Assembly: GCA_031761405.1 (NCBI GenBank)
Contig: JASEVX010000008.1
Span: 45,498,507 to 45,562,506, forward strand
Reading direction: 5' to 3'
Length of the DNA stretch: 64,000 nt
DNA from: Serripes groenlandicus
Lineage: Eukaryota; Mollusca; Bivalvia; Cardiida; Cardiidae
Part shown: positions 11,601 through 22,839 of the stretch, piece by piece
Numbering within the stretch: position 1 is the first letter of the stretch
How the letters are laid out: every line of letters begins with the position of its first letter
The notes under the pieces: generated by a model
Database searches by the model: none
The model's input: the letters and a program-made list of their open reading frames with translations, nothing else
Told to the model about the DNA's origin: nothing
Position numbers and translations under genes: made by a program

Positions 11601-14600
11601 GGCTTCCCTTCTAGGTGCTCAGGGGTGCGGAGAGACCATAACGACCAGGTTATTTTATTGTTCAACCATCTAAGTGGTGTAGTGCATAAAGAGTACGTCT
11701 TGCGAGTGGAATACCAGGGTCAGATTCAAAGACTATAAGAATTGTTGTAATGGCTTCCCTTCTAGGTACTCAGGGTTGCGGAGATCGCATTACGACTTAT
11801 TCGGTTATGATTGATCACCAATATATCTGCTGTTTTCTGACGATAAATTGACAATAATTGCATAGGCTAGATTCTTCGTTTTAGTATTTGCTACATGTTA
11901 ATAGTTCCACAGTGGTAATTTCATGCTTTATAGTTTGGTACATATTAACGCATTTCAAGAATAAAGACTGTACTGCATTATAGGCACTGCAAAACCGATC
12001 AAAGTCACAGTTCTGTTTAGTTCCCTCTTTGCAAGATAGTTCGAATATTTTTCCAATTGCCGTTGGCACAATATTTTTCCATGATCGTTTCTTTGGCACG
12101 TAGTTATGTTGTTGCTAGGTGGTAAGGTATTCGGAAAGTTTATACTTTTTTGATGTTCTATAAATATCAGGAACGAAACCGTACTAGTCTTAACACCGTG
12201 TTGTGAAGTACAGGTTAAGACAATATAAGAAAAGTTGCTTTGATAGGTTTTCTGGTGGCATATTACAGAGTCTTTGAAGAAAGGTAAGTTTTCGTTTGTC
12301 GATTTCACTTTCAATAGGATGCCATTCAAGAAGACTTAATGCCATATCCGTTCGGGTTCCCACTGGTAGGTATTATGATATTCGTTTTGAGTGACTACGA
12401 TTTCAATGTTGTTTTAATTATTTCAGGTTTATCCAATACAATGATGTTTTTGCCAATTATCGCTACGATCGGAGTTTATTTCAAGAAGCACAGAGGCCTT
12501 GCCAACAGTATCCATGTAAGCGGATCTTCCATTGGTTCCCTTGTCTTTGGACCATTCTATACGGCGATGTTTGATTATTATGGATATACGGGAACCATGA
12601 TGATAGTTTCCGCTTTATTGTTTAATTCTTTGATTACTGGTGCCCTGATAAGACCCATTAGCTTCTACACTAAGAAGCGGAAATGGACAGAAATGAAACA
12701 GATGAAGAGGGCACTTACTTCGGAAAACGTTACACCAACTGAAAATGGCAGCAATCCGGTCATTCAAAATAGTAAGGAGAATAATGATACCTCGGGCATA
12801 ATCGGAAAGGTAAATGAATATTCTGAGAAACAAAATGCAGACCAGGAAAGCGAGCACGGACGATTATTACGATCTGTTTCAGAGCATAATAGTTCAACAG
12901 AAAAAAGAAATTTCCACAAACGATTGCCCCATGATGTAAAGCCATATTTAGTAAATAGGACAATATCGTATGACGTTGAACACGCAAAAAATGCCGCGTT
13001 TCCGTCTCCGATGTTGGCACGCCGACTAAGAGCTAACACACACGCAGGTCGAAACCGAACTGTTTCTGAGTTAAGTCAGTCTAGTGTAATAGGGAGCGTT
13101 TTAGATTCTATAAGTCGTTCAAAAATAGCTTTATATACGAGTAGTGACGTAACATGTGAAACAATTAGTTTGGGACAGATAAACGCATTGGATGACGCAT
13201 ATGGTAGTGTTATCATAAGTAAGAATGATATTAAAAGTGATGCTAAAGCCGACAATAAATCATGCGCTAAGAAAGTTGTACATTTCTTCAAAACAGTTTT
13301 CGATGTGTCGATATTCAATCCAATATTTGTACATTATTTGTTAATGGCGGCGGTCGCCATATCCGGTAGCGTCATGCTGAGCGTATACCTAATACCTTAT
13401 GCGAAGGAAGTCGGTGCCACTAGCGGCGATATCAGCACCATCTTCATCGTGCTTAGTAGTGTCGACCTCGTAAGCCGAATTTTGTGCGGGTTTGTTGCCG
13501 ACAGGAAGTGGTTGGAACCAACAACGATTGTTGCTATAGCGACAGCCATCATTGGTACAATGTGTCACGTGATCAGATTCTTCAATGAGTTTTGGTCCTT
13601 AATTGTGTTCGCTGTTATTCAAGGTAAAGCGTTTTTTCAACATTTCTATTGATATGTTTTTAATCGTCTGATAAAAACAAATGTTATTTTTTTTAATCAT
13701 CTGATAGAAATTCCGACTGTTTCTGAATTGTATAATTGTATTGTTATTTTGAGCCATACATTTCGACATTGTAAGGTGTTTTACGCCGCTTTCAACAATA
13801 TTTCAGATATATCACGGCGTTTCCTTGGTAAGTTACCAGTCCTACCGGTCCAGTTATCCTATCACCAGCCAGTCAGTCGTATTGCTAACCCCATAGCTCT
13901 GAGTGTCAAGGAGGGCAGGTATTACTACCATTTTAAAGTATTTGGTATGACCCGGCCGGGGATCGAACCAACAACCTCTCGCACCCAAGGCGGACGCTCT
14001 ACCACTACACCATCGAGGCGTACGCCATGACATAGTGGTTACTGTACACATACCAAATGGGCTCTCAACCTTCATTATTAATATCCGCGGTTGGCGATTT
14101 GCTGTCTTACTCAACCTGCGTACACACACACCCACACACACACTGATATAAATATATACATATGTATGTGTATATAATAATTGAGCCGTTCCACGAGCAA
14201 ACCAACACTGTGGACTCTGCATCAAGTATCGACCCGGATCAGCCTTAGCATGTCGCACAGGCTGACCCAGTTAGACACTTTTCGCCTCCTGTGGATTTTC
14301 TGTTTCAGGAATCATTACTCTATACCTCTATCCCCACGAGATGGAATGTGTCGGCCCGGATTAGCCTGCGCGGACTTTGATCTGGGTCAATACATTACGC
14401 AGAGTCATTAATGTTGGTTTTCTCGTGGAACGGCTCTCATATATATATATATATATAAAGAAAAAGAAAAAAAAAGACTCAACATTGGTTTTAAGCGTGC
14501 CAACCGGTTTCCATTATTCTTCTCATCACATTTCAAACCAATGTAGTGACTTTCTTCTTTTTTACTATATATTTTGTTCTTGTTCCGGTATATTTCTTCG

Positions 14601-15948
14601 TTTTAAATTATATATAATAATGTGTGTGAGTGTGCGTTGGTATACCTTACCCAGAGAGTTAAATCATAGAAGTTCACACCCACTAACTGAGGTGTGTGTG
14701 TGTAGGTATAGTAACAATGCACGTTGGTAGATATAATGTATCTTTTCAGGTGCATTTAGTGGAACGTATATATGCCTGTACAATGTGATAGTGATCGAAC
14801 ACATGGGTTTGGACAAGTTTAAAACTACTCTCGGGTTTACTGCAATGTGTCATGGCGTGTCGATAGCGGTGTTCTTTCAACTGACAGGTATTACTTAAAA
14901 TTATCAATAAATAATTGATCGATCTGAAATACATGTTACTTACATAATGGCGATTTTTGCATAGACAATTTTCGTTTTTGCTTTCATTATCAAAACATGA
15001 AAATAAACAGTGGCGGTCAATCAGGCTTAAAAGGTCAACCTTATCATAACATCTATATATACATCTTCCAGTTTCAACCCTCAACTGTCACACTTTCTAA
15101 TCTTTTCTCAGGTGGAACACACTATATCATTGAAAAGAGTTACCTCTAAGCTTTAAAATAATCCAAAGAAAATAGGAGGTCATGCATTATGCAAGACAAA
15201 ATTCACACCGCGAAAATGGTTGACGTTATTTTATACGGAAGATAATGCAACCATTACCAAACTTAATTTATAGTGTTGGTTATGTTTATTTATTTTGTTT
15301 TGTTAGAATGGTGTTTTTACGCCTCTTTCAACAAATGTACAGTTATAGATCACAATACACCTAATACTTTGCATGGCATCTGTTGTAAATTGACCTTATA
15401 TCGCGTTTCCTGGGTAAATTACCAGTACTACTAGTCAAGTAATCCAGTTTCCAGCGTCTGGGTGTTAATGCTTACCCCTCAATCCTGAGCGTCAAGGAGG
15501 AGAACCAATAATACATGTACCATGTTATGGTATTTGGTATAACCCGACCGGAGATCGAATCAAAGTACTCCCGCACCCGGGGCGGACGCTCCAACAATAC
15601 CCCCATCTAAGTTGTATACTATGAGAAAATAAACCATACTGACATAAAGGGTTTTCAACCCTATTCTATAATAATTTAACATTTATTTAGATTTTTCATA
15701 ATATTGCCAATAGTATTACAAAGTCATCCGTTGCAGATTTGTTGTACACGCAGTTGTGGGAATTGGTTAATCATGGTGATTGTCTAAGCGTTTAATTTGC
15801 AGGTATACTAAGGGATATTTCGGGGAATTACTACTATACGTATCATTTAATTGGGACATTGCTATTACTCGCAAGTGCACTGGCATTAACGCTACCGCTG
15901 ACGTCCTCCTATGTAAACAAGAAATCAATGAAAAAGACTGAGTTATAA
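5844..15948 (+). CDS. SLC16-like monocarboxylate transporter, copy A (6 exons)
   Basis: Exons: 5844-6096, 8992-9135, 10173-10319, 12427-13623, 14750-14887, 15803-15948 (2,025 nt, 674 aa). Every junction is GT-AG, phase 1, and rebuilds a glycine codon. The protein is a major-facilitator carrier of the SLC16 (MCT) type, expected to move a monocarboxylate or similar small acid across the plasma membrane. Visible marks are the family N-terminal signature in 'DRGWAWVILAGATF' (~residues 74-87, TM1) and the TM4-5 signature 'YFKKHRGLANSIHVSG' (~199-214). A long hydrophilic cytosolic loop runs ~262-465 between TM6 and TM7. Six further helices end at a short tail 'NKKSMKKTEL'. The N-terminal 70 residues are acidic and probably disordered. 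The start is the first ATG after the minisatellite and is conserved in copy B. No inactivating change is seen. The substrate cannot be told from sequence. Confidence 0.88.
6135..7169. mobile_element. Non-autonomous TIR element in intron 1 of gene A
   Basis: The ends are inverted copies of 'tagggatgggaacgaatat' (6,135 and 7,169). Internal to them are reiterated 'cgaatattcgaatattcg' blocks at both ends. The body of ~1,035 bp has no recognisable transposase. Copy B lacks it at the homologous site, so it arrived after the duplication or was lost from B. The ends are hAT-like in style, but no 8-bp target duplication is obvious, so the superfamily is open. Confidence 0.75.
7186..7450 (-). repeat. 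tRNA-derived SINE, family 1
   Basis: The body carries 'cagttatatcatggcgtt' and 'aagttaccagt'. The head at the right end contains a damaged B-box ('gaccggggatc') and an A-box-like end ('accgaggcgg') on the minus strand. It is absent from the homologous intron of copy B. Confidence 0.7.
7500..8320. other. Intron 1 of gene A, no gene
   Basis: Collinear with 25,410-26,520 in copy B. AT-rich intronic sequence with no recognisable exon or complete repeat. Confidence 0.6.
8325..8712. repeat. (AGT)n microsatellite
   Basis: About 390 bp of interrupted AGT/AAT/AGC triplets in intron 1, homologous to the array at 26,563-26,911. It creates long homopolymer-like frames on both strands (poly-Thr, poly-Leu, poly-Ser) that are not genes. 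Confidence 0.95.
8825..8885. repeat. 30-bp perfect inverted repeat with 1-nt loop
   Basis: Arms 8,825-8,854 and 8,856-8,885 are exact reverse complements around a single A. They lie about 105 bases before exon 2 of gene A. Related but eroded hairpins occur at ~27,028-27,075 and ~30,603-30,655. Confidence 0.9.
9215..9770 (-). repeat. SINE family 1 body, three tandem partial copies
   Basis: 'Ctttcaacaa' through 'ctgacaccagtcagtcagg' and 'ccgcaaccctga' recur three times at ~115-bp spacing, without a clear tRNA head. It matches the same arrangement in copy B (27,410-27,970), so it predates the duplication. Confidence 0.75.
9930..10135. mobile_element. Foldback MITE (family 3) in intron 2
   Basis: The left part has 'acgacttttgaaaattgtg' and the right part 'gtcgtctgctgcgg' plus 'tatgtgggaaatgg', the two half-sites of the family-3 foldback element. 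The copy at 28,155-28,343 is its counterpart in gene B. Confidence 0.6.
10320..12426 (+). other. Intron 3 of gene A with degenerate SINE remnants
   Basis: Includes 10,365-10,870 and 11,505-11,800, where fragments such as 'taatggcttcccttctaggt', 'gctcaggg-tgcgg' and 'acgaccagg' recur and resemble reversed SINE family 1 bodies. At 12,137-12,234 it keeps the original sequence that a transposase fragment replaced in copy B. No extra exon is supported. Confidence 0.55.
13775..14022 (-). repeat. tRNA-derived SINE, family 1 (near full length)
   Basis: The body contains 'tttcaacaatatttcag', 'tatcacggcgtttcc' and 'aaggagggcag'. The head on the minus strand has B-box 'ggttcgatccccgg' and A-box-like 'tggtgtagtggtagagcg'. 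It sits in intron 4 and is shared with copy B (36,425-36,665). Confidence 0.85.
14183..14436. mobile_element. MITE family 2 with ~60-bp inverted ends
   Basis: Begins 'gagccgttccacgag' and ends with its complement 'ctcgtggaacggctc'. Further matching inside ('actctgc', 'cgacccggat') extends the inverted ends to about 60 bp. It is flanked by AT-rich runs. Other copies are at 22,269, 36,927 and 45,586. Confidence 0.85.
15310..15605 (-). repeat. Divergent SINE family 1 in intron 5
   Basis: Carries 'cgcgtttcctgggtaa', 'cagtactactagtcaag', 'gagcgtcaaggagg' and a head resembling 'gaccggagatcgaatc'. It has extra sequence relative to the consensus. The counterpart in gene B is 38,335-38,605. Confidence 0.65.
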
Positions 15949-16612
15949 TGTCCACTCCGTAAAAAACAGATCAATGAAAACGGCGGAGATTGGATGTTCA
16001 ATCGGTAAAAAGATGATCCATTAAAAGGATGGAGTTATGATGTCAACAACGTAATAAGAGATCAATGAAAAGGGCCGAGTTATGATGTCTACTCCATAAA
16101 AGAGATCAATGAAAAGGGCCGAGTTATGATGTCTACTCCATAAAAGAGATCAATGAAAAGGGCCGAGTTATGATGTCCACTCCATAAAAAAAGATGCGGA
16201 GTTATGATGTCAACCCCGTAATAAGAGATCAATGGAAAGGGCCGAGTTATGATGTCAACCGCGTAAAAGATCAATGAAAAGGGCGGAGTTATGTCAATTT
16301 CTTAATAAGAGATCAATGAAAAGAGCGGAGTTATGATGTCCAATCAGTAAAAAAAGATCAATTAAAATGATGGCCTTATAACCCCATAATAAAATATCAA
16401 TGAGAAGGGCCGAGTTTTGATGACCACTCCATAAAAAGAAATCAATGAAATAGACTGAGTTATGATGTTCACTCAGTAGAAAGAGATCAATGAAAAGGAC
16501 CGTTTTATGATGTGCACTCCATAAAAAGACATCAATGGAAAGAGCGGAGATATGATATACACTCCGTAGAAAGAGATCAATAAAAAAAAGATTGACTTAT
16601 GATTCGCACTCC
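15922..16612 (+). repeat. 44-bp minisatellite starting in the last codons of gene A
   Basis: Roughly 15 units of 'gagatcaatgaaaagggc' + 'cgagttatgatgtccactcc' + 'ataaaa' with 44-bp spacing (e.g. 16,058, 16,102, 16,146). The first unit is coding: the gene's final codons SMKKTEL and its TAA stop align with the unit. The array fills the start of the 3' flank and is shared with copy B. Confidence 0.9.
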
Positions 16613-16873
16613 GTTTATTTAGGGGCTTACCGTAGACCTTATGTGACAATACTTCTTTCCCGAGTGATATTTACGAGCGTGTAACACACATGCAGTTGCA
16701 TCTGTACGAGTTTGTTATTCTAGCGATAACGAAATCTCGTATTTTCAAAATAAATGTCATAACTGACGTTATTATAATTTTCAAATGTTCAAAATCAAAT
16801 GCCTCATGCTGATGATACTTGTAAGTATGCACCAGAAAACAAATTAGCGTGTCAAGGAATCTATAGGTGTCCT
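16613..16873 (+). other. Probable 3' untranslated/flank of gene A
   Basis: Highly conserved with 39,608-39,847 downstream of gene B. It contains an 'aataaa' at ~16,749; another lies at ~17,239. Which is used as a poly(A) signal cannot be told here. Confidence 0.4.
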
Positions 16874-17112
16874 TTAAGCAGTGCTGTAACCTGCAGACGC
16901 ATTTTGACGCAATAGCAGCAGACGACTTTTGAAAACATTGTGGCAAAAGGTGAAATTGCTCATGATGAGCAATTTATCCTTTGGCCACAATGTTTTCAAC
17001 TTTATTTAACAATTATGCTCTCTTTCATGTAGATTTTTCAGGTTTTTGTCAACATGTGTTCAAGGTCGTCTGCTGCAGATTTGTTGTATGTGGAAAAGGG
17101 TTAAGCAGTGCT
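16874..17112. mobile_element. Foldback MITE (family 3) flanked by 12-bp direct repeats
   Basis: The arms 'gcagcagacgacttttgaaa' and 'gtcgtctgctgcag' face each other, and an inner pair ('aaattgctcatgatgagcaattt') forms a hairpin. TTAAGCAGTGCT occurs directly repeated at 16,874-16,885 and 17,101-17,112, as expected of a target duplication, although 12 bp is longer than usual for MITEs. Confidence 0.75.
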
Positions 17113-17714
17113 CTGACCTCATGTCTACGTCTTGTAATTTGATTTATACATGTAAATACATGATGTGTCATGCCATTTTCCACTTTCTTTTTTATTATAT
17201 GTGTATTATTTGACTATAAGCTATATTGCTTAATGTCTAAATAAAGTTTATGTTATGTTATGTAATTAATGTTATTATATCGATAAGTGCAGTTGTGTTT
17301 TTGGCATTTTAATGACGTGAAAATGTATCTTGGCGGAGGTCGTGACGTAGGCTAATATATGTGACGTCACTTCATATATTCAGAGCGACTGATAACATCC
17401 AATCGGAGTCATTTCTCACTAGAAATTTATGATTTATTATTACGCTGCATCGCAGTATATATAAACACTATGTAATACTTATTCATAGTCTTTGTGAATG
17501 GTAACGTTTCTCTAATAACGAGATAAATAAACGTTTTAAAAAGCAAGAAAACTAATTCAAAGGACATTTAGATCTATGATAATAATTAAATAATCAAGAA
17601 AGAGACCCCCCCCCCCCCCTTAAGAGTGCTTTTCTACATGTGAACTGTAATAGTCAAGTCAATATGTGGTGGTAGTCAGTTAAATAGAGGTTCCTGCTTA
17701 CTTGCACCATTTTA
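17113..17714. other. Intergenic, no gene
   Basis: AT-rich sequence shared with 40,087-40,575. It includes a C14 tract at 17,606-17,619 that copy B lacks. Confidence 0.6.
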
Positions 17715-19020
17715 GACCAAGAACAAGAGGCCCAAGAGGGGTATCGCTCCACTGCCTTAAGGCAAAAATTAAATCACCGAACAGCCCCGCCCCCTGGTGG
17801 CTATGTTTTTTGACCAATCACCATGGCTTGAAGGAATCTCGTAGAGTATCACCATGGCTTAGTGGAATATGATAGAGGCACCCAAGGAACATTTCTACAA
17901 AGTTTTTTGAAAATCGGCCTGACACTTTCGGAAGAGAAGACTTTTATATTTTCACTATAGCCAAATAATGATTTGGATATCGGCCAACCAGTTAAGGAGG
18001 AGACGAATTTTTAAACAAATATTTCGTTGCCATGGAAACCAGAAACAAGAAGCCAAAGAGGGCCAGTATCGCTCCACTGCAATAACTCATAAATTAAATC
18101 TCAAAACAGTCCCGCTCTCTGGTGGCCATGTTTTTTTTACCAATCACAGTGGCTTGAATGAATCTCATACAGTGTCATCCAAGGAATATTTCTGCAAAAT
18201 TATTTGAAACCGGCCAAATAGTTTGGGAGGAGAAGATTTTTGAAGTCTGAACACTTAAGCCAATTGAAGGCTATCAGCCCCGCCCACTGGCAGCCATATT
18301 TTAAGACCAATCAACATGGCTTTGTGGAATCTGATAGAGTCACCCAAGGAACATTTCTACAAATTATTGGAAAATCGGCCAGATATTTTCGTCGGAGGAG
18401 ACTTTAAGTTTTCACTATAGCCCTATAAGTCAAAACAGCATTGCACCCTGGCGGCCATGTATTCGACCAATCAACATGGCTTGAAGGAATCCAATAGTGG
18501 GTCACCCTAGGAACATTTCTACACAATTATTTGAAAATCGGTCAGACACTTTCGTCGGAAAATACTTTTTTAAGTTTTCACTATAGCCATATAAGGCAAA
18601 ATAGCCCCGTCCTCTTGCGGTCATGATTTTTGACCAATCAACATGGTTTGAAGGAATCTGATAGAGGGGTCACCCTAGGAACATTTCAACAAAATTATTT
18701 GAAAATCTGCTTAACTCTTTCGGAGGAGAAGATTTTTTAAGTTTTCACTAAAGCCATATAAGGCAAAATAGCCCCGTCCCTGGCGGCAATGTTTTTGCGA
18801 TCAAGGAATCTAATAAGAGGTCATCCAAGGAACATTTTTACAAAATTATTCAAGAATCAGCCTTTTGCATAGATAAAGGAAAATGTGAAGGAATTTAGGA
18901 GAGGACATCGAGAGGATGCTTCCTATGAAGTTTCATCCAAATTGGTAAAGTGGTTAGGGAGGAGAAGTCGTTTGAAGCAAAAAGTTGACGCACACACGCA
19001 CGACGGACAATTCGCCACAA
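17715..19020. repeat. Array element of ~150-180-bp units (bivalve style)
   Basis: Six or seven diverged units contain 'gaccaatcaacatggctt', 'caaggaacatttctacaaa', 'tttgaaaatcggcc' and 'ttcactatagccatataag'. The head is 'caagaggcccaagagg' and the tail 'gcacacacgcacgacgg'. No coding frame persists. Counterpart in copy B is 40,580-41,990. Confidence 0.75.
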
Positions 19021-20139
19021 AATACAAGACTTTAAATAGGGTTTTTAATTCCGTTTATTTTTTTCATCAACTTTATTGGTGTAAATTTTAAATAAAACAC
19101 GTATGTTGATCAAAACATATTGATTAACCTTTTCCCACTTGCATCAACGCATCTACAGCGGACGACTTTTTGAAAACGTTGTGGCACAATGTACCAAATT
19201 TATGTCTAGATGTATTCAAATTCGTCTGCTACATATTTATTGTATGTAGGAAAGGGGGTTAATGCATGTATTACCTCTCTTCGTCCTACCTGTTGTTTCA
19301 TATGGCCTTCACCGTCAACTGTTGAAGTCTCTGTAGCATATATCTTTTAAAAACATTGCTGGGGAAAAAGCAGAAATTGCTCAATTTTAATAACAATTTC
19401 TTTTTTTTTCGAGTTTTAAACTCTGTTTCATTTAGATTTTTAATTTTACAAATAGAATGTTTTTCATCTTAAAAAGCTTTAAAAGCTGATCATAACCTAC
19501 ATATCATATCGAGGAAACGGTTCAAAATGGCAGCTGTTAAATTAGTGCAGCCTTTGTAAGTTTTACTACGTTTCAAAAGGCGCGAGTTGCAGTTGATTAC
19601 TGGAAGACAAAGCAGTGAACAGTGCTCTACTTACACCAACTAAACAAATTAATGACAAGTGCAGATCAAAATCGGACTGTGTATCCATATAACCCAATAT
19701 GAATGAAAAATGCTGGTAAAAAGAATTTCTTCCATGAGTTAATTGGTGAACAGTATAGAGCCCTGGAGACCAATATGGGTAAATGCACAGGTTGTTCTGG
19801 ATCTACAGTGGCCGCAAATGCTTGATGGTTAATTTACACAAAGCATGAATCAATGATCAATATACAGTTAAACCTGTGCTTAAGACCACCTTTGTATAGG
19901 AATTCTCTGTCTATTGCGACCACACTTTGAATTTCCCAATCACTTATTTTCTGCATAAATGACCTTGCAATTAAAGACCACATGTGAACACAGACAATAT
20001 TGGTTTCTTCCCATGGGTGATCTTTAAACGCAGGTTGGACTGTAACTGCAAGGAATTATCAAACTAACAATACAACTAAATGTCGGCAATAGCAGAACTA
20101 TAGTATAATGGACATGTATACATATATCACTGTACAGGA
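19021..20139. other. Segment absent from copy B, with MITE-3 remnants
   Basis: About 0.92 kb (19,017-19,940) is missing at the matching place in copy B (~42,000). It holds a short family-3 foldback copy at 19,125-19,262 and fragments at 19,330-19,440. At 19,875-20,045 is a repeat with 'taaagaccacatgtgaa' that recurs at ~42,020 and ~30,345. Confidence 0.6.
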
Positions 20140-20400
20140 ATGTACAAATAAAGAAATGCCAATTTTATATAACTACGGCACCTAATTGAATATAAAAATA
20201 AAGAAATACCAATGTAGTATCACCCCACGTTAGTGATTACAAGAATAAAGAAATACCAATGTAATAACACCCCACATTAGTCATTACAAGAATAAAGAAA
20301 TACCAATGTAATAACACCCCACATTAGTCATTACAAGAATAAAGAAATACCAATGTAATAACACCCCACATTAGTCATTACAAGAATAAAGAATCACCAA
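20140..20400 (+). repeat. 47-bp tandem repeat
   Basis: Units of 'aataaagaaataccaatgta' + 'ataacaccccacattagtca' + 'ttacaag' repeat four to five times at 46-47 bp. Copy B retains one to two units (42,245-42,320), so the array expanded in A or contracted in B. Confidence 0.85.
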
Positions 20401-22268
20401 CGTAACAACCCCTCATCAATGAATAACAAAAGGGCCATGATGGAAATGAATCGCTTACCTGTGTTTCAAAATTTGTCTGCTGCAGAGGCGTCAGAATGCG
20501 TATATATGTGGGCAAGGGTAAAACTGTATACAGTTACAAGTGTTTCACGTTAAGCCATCGTTTTGAAAAAGCCAACACTTGAAAACAATGTGGAATAAAA
20601 GAAGATAATGCCAAAACAAGAAACTCTAAATGTTCTTAATTTTTTTTTCTACTCTTTATCAATATTATTATACATGTACTCGTTTTCAAGATGTGACATT
20701 GTTTAATCTTTTTAATCAAAGCAGGTCATTCTTAATATATATCAAGTAAGCGGTCAAGATGTATGAACATATTGTGAAGTGATAACATATTGCATTGATT
20801 CATTTTGTTTTGTTTTATATATATGATATATAATATTGCGCAGTAATCTATTGTGTTATATACATGTATATGTAATATAAAATATTGCGCCGTTACACAT
20901 AAACTATTGTATCATAATAATTTGTATAGTTTAATATGAATATTATGCAGTAATAATTCATGAAGGGTATAGCACGAATATTTTAAATAATACATGAATA
21001 TCAGAACTGTCAAGTTACATTGAAAATCGTATGAGCTTCATCATGGGATACATGACATTCTGAAATATGTTTATTATGCAGTTTACTCCTTTCCCACAAA
21101 CAGCAAATCTACAGCATAATGTGAACCAGTAACTAGGAGAATATTTTCAAAATTTGTATTAGATGCAAATCGGGGGCTTGGCGTGAAACGGTTGTAACTA
21201 AAAACCTATTTCGAAAACCCTGGTTTAGGGGCAAGTTTGACCCCTTTGTAAACAATGCAAATTTAGGCCTAAATTTCCATTTTTACCAAGAAAAATGATT
21301 TAACGCTTTTAAAGACTTTATGGAGAGGTGATTAACCTTGGTAACAAAATACCAATTTTAGTTACAACCGTTTCACGCCAAGCCCTCGAAATACGTTTAT
21401 TAGGCTGATTTGCTCTAGTGCTGCTGTCTGTTTGGTGCGTATTTTTCCAATCAAGTACATGTATATAGGCCTAGAGTCAACTCTATTCAATGATCAAAAT
21501 TCCATTTATAGAGGTTTACTACAATTTCGCCCAGGTGATTTCAAAGTCGTCTGCTGTAGATGTGTCACATTTTGAAGAGGGTATGTCTAAATTCAAAGTT
21601 ATTAAAGTCAATGGTGATGATACAGTTCCAGAAATTCGGCGAGATAAGTGTTAAATTGACTGAATATTTTGCTCAAAATATCTGTTTGGGTTGATATCTA
21701 CGTTCTGGTGTTGAAAGGGATACGTAAATTACAACCAGTTACATTAAGGAATAACAAAATGGAAATATATCAAAAATACGCTTAGTCTGAATGATGGAGG
21801 AAATTGTTATCAGTTTGGCCTGTTTATCTTAAGATATCCGCAGTGTAAACAAACAAACAAAACTGACCGCTATACCACAAGTAAAATTTTACTAATTTAA
21901 TTTTACATTATAAATGATAATTTGTCACGCATTTCTCTAAACCATTAATGTGCATCTGTTGTAAGACCGAATGCTTGTCGTGTATATCTTAATTGTGCTG
22001 ATTTATCATGTTAGATTTCAGTTATGTTTTGACATTCATCACGTCAAATCTCTACTGAATTGTTTTTTCACGTGCAAAAAGTTTGTGTCAATGTTTTAAA
22101 CGCACAATGAGACGTTTCGTGTATTGTGTCTCTATATGATGCAGAGAAAATCAACAGTGTGGACAAATATAAGTAAGGCATTATTTATTACTTAACTATG
22201 TCCGCTAAAATGACAAAGACTACTTCAAACAGTAAGTTTTATTAAATGGAATGTATTACTACTTATAT
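20401..22268. other. Intergenic, no gene
   Basis: Collinear with copy B at 42,350-45,585, with scattered pieces of the family-3 MITE at ~20,465 and ~21,530. An imperfect inverted pair, 'cttggcgtgaaacggttgta' at ~21,178 and its complement at ~21,361, bounds a ~200-bp foldback unit also present at 43,381-43,617. Confidence 0.55.
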
Positions 22269-22504
22269 GAGCAGTTCTACGAGAAAACCAACCTTTTGGA
22301 CTTTGCGTAATGTATCGACCCAGATCGGCCTAAGCATGCCGCGCAGGCACTTTTTCGCCACTTGTGGAGTTTCGGTTTCATGAATACCTCTATCCCCCTG
22401 AGCCGGAATTTGTCGTTCCGGATTAGCCTGCGAGGACAGCGCAGGCTGATCTGAGTCGATATATTAAGCAGAGTCCATTATGTTGGGTTTCTCGTGGAAC
22501 GGTT
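22269..22504. mobile_element. MITE family 2
   Basis: Ends 'gagcagttctacgag' and 'ctcgtggaacgg' are inverted. The inside shares 'gtatcgacccagatcggcc' and 'gattagcctgcgaggacag' with the other copies. Confidence 0.8.
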
Positions 22505-22639
22505 TATATACCTTTCAGTGAATTATTCGGTAACTTAACAGTGGATTATACCCTGATAGACTGACTGCTGCAGCAAACAGTGTTTTATTTTATTACATAT
22601 AATTAAAAACATTGTGGCAAAAAGCATCTGTTGTCACAA

Positions 22640-22839
22640 NNNNNNNNNNNNNNNNNNNNNNNNNNNNNNNNNNNNNNNNNNNNNNNNNNNNNNNNNNNNN
22701 NNNNNNNNNNNNNNNNNNNNNNNNNNNNNNNNNNNNNNNNNNNNNNNNNNNNNNNNNNNNNNNNNNNNNNNNNNNNNNNNNNNNNNNNNNNNNNNNNNNN
22801 NNNNNNNNNNNNNNNNNNNNNNNNNNNNNNNNNNNNNNN
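22640..22839. other. Assembly gap (200 N)
   Basis: Exactly 200 undetermined bases, so a placeholder length. The left flank is the first arm of a family-3 MITE ('aacattgtggcaaaa') and the right flank is a SINE tail ('gcgttaaaccccaatcaatc'). Confidence 0.99.

Noticed and set aside
11955..12329. 124-codon minus-strand frame in intron 3
   Set aside because: Not conserved in copy B and antisense to intron sequence.
12318..12365. A 48-nt candidate exon between exons 3 and 4 of gene A (and 34,964-35,011 in gene B), with AG and GT flanks and compatible phase
   Set aside because: Joining exon 3 directly to the next exon gives the spacing normal for SLC16 proteins before the 'YFKKHR' signature; including it adds 16 residues inside a membrane helix. 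All seven differences between the copies would change residues, several drastically (Gly/Arg, Trp/Arg, Leu/Pro), which fits intron sequence.
16089..16274. Minus-strand 61-codon repeat frame
   Set aside because: Translation of the 44-bp minisatellite.
15922..16612. CRISPR-like array
   Set aside because: Units are contiguous 44-bp tandem repeats without unique spacers, in a eukaryotic 3' flank.
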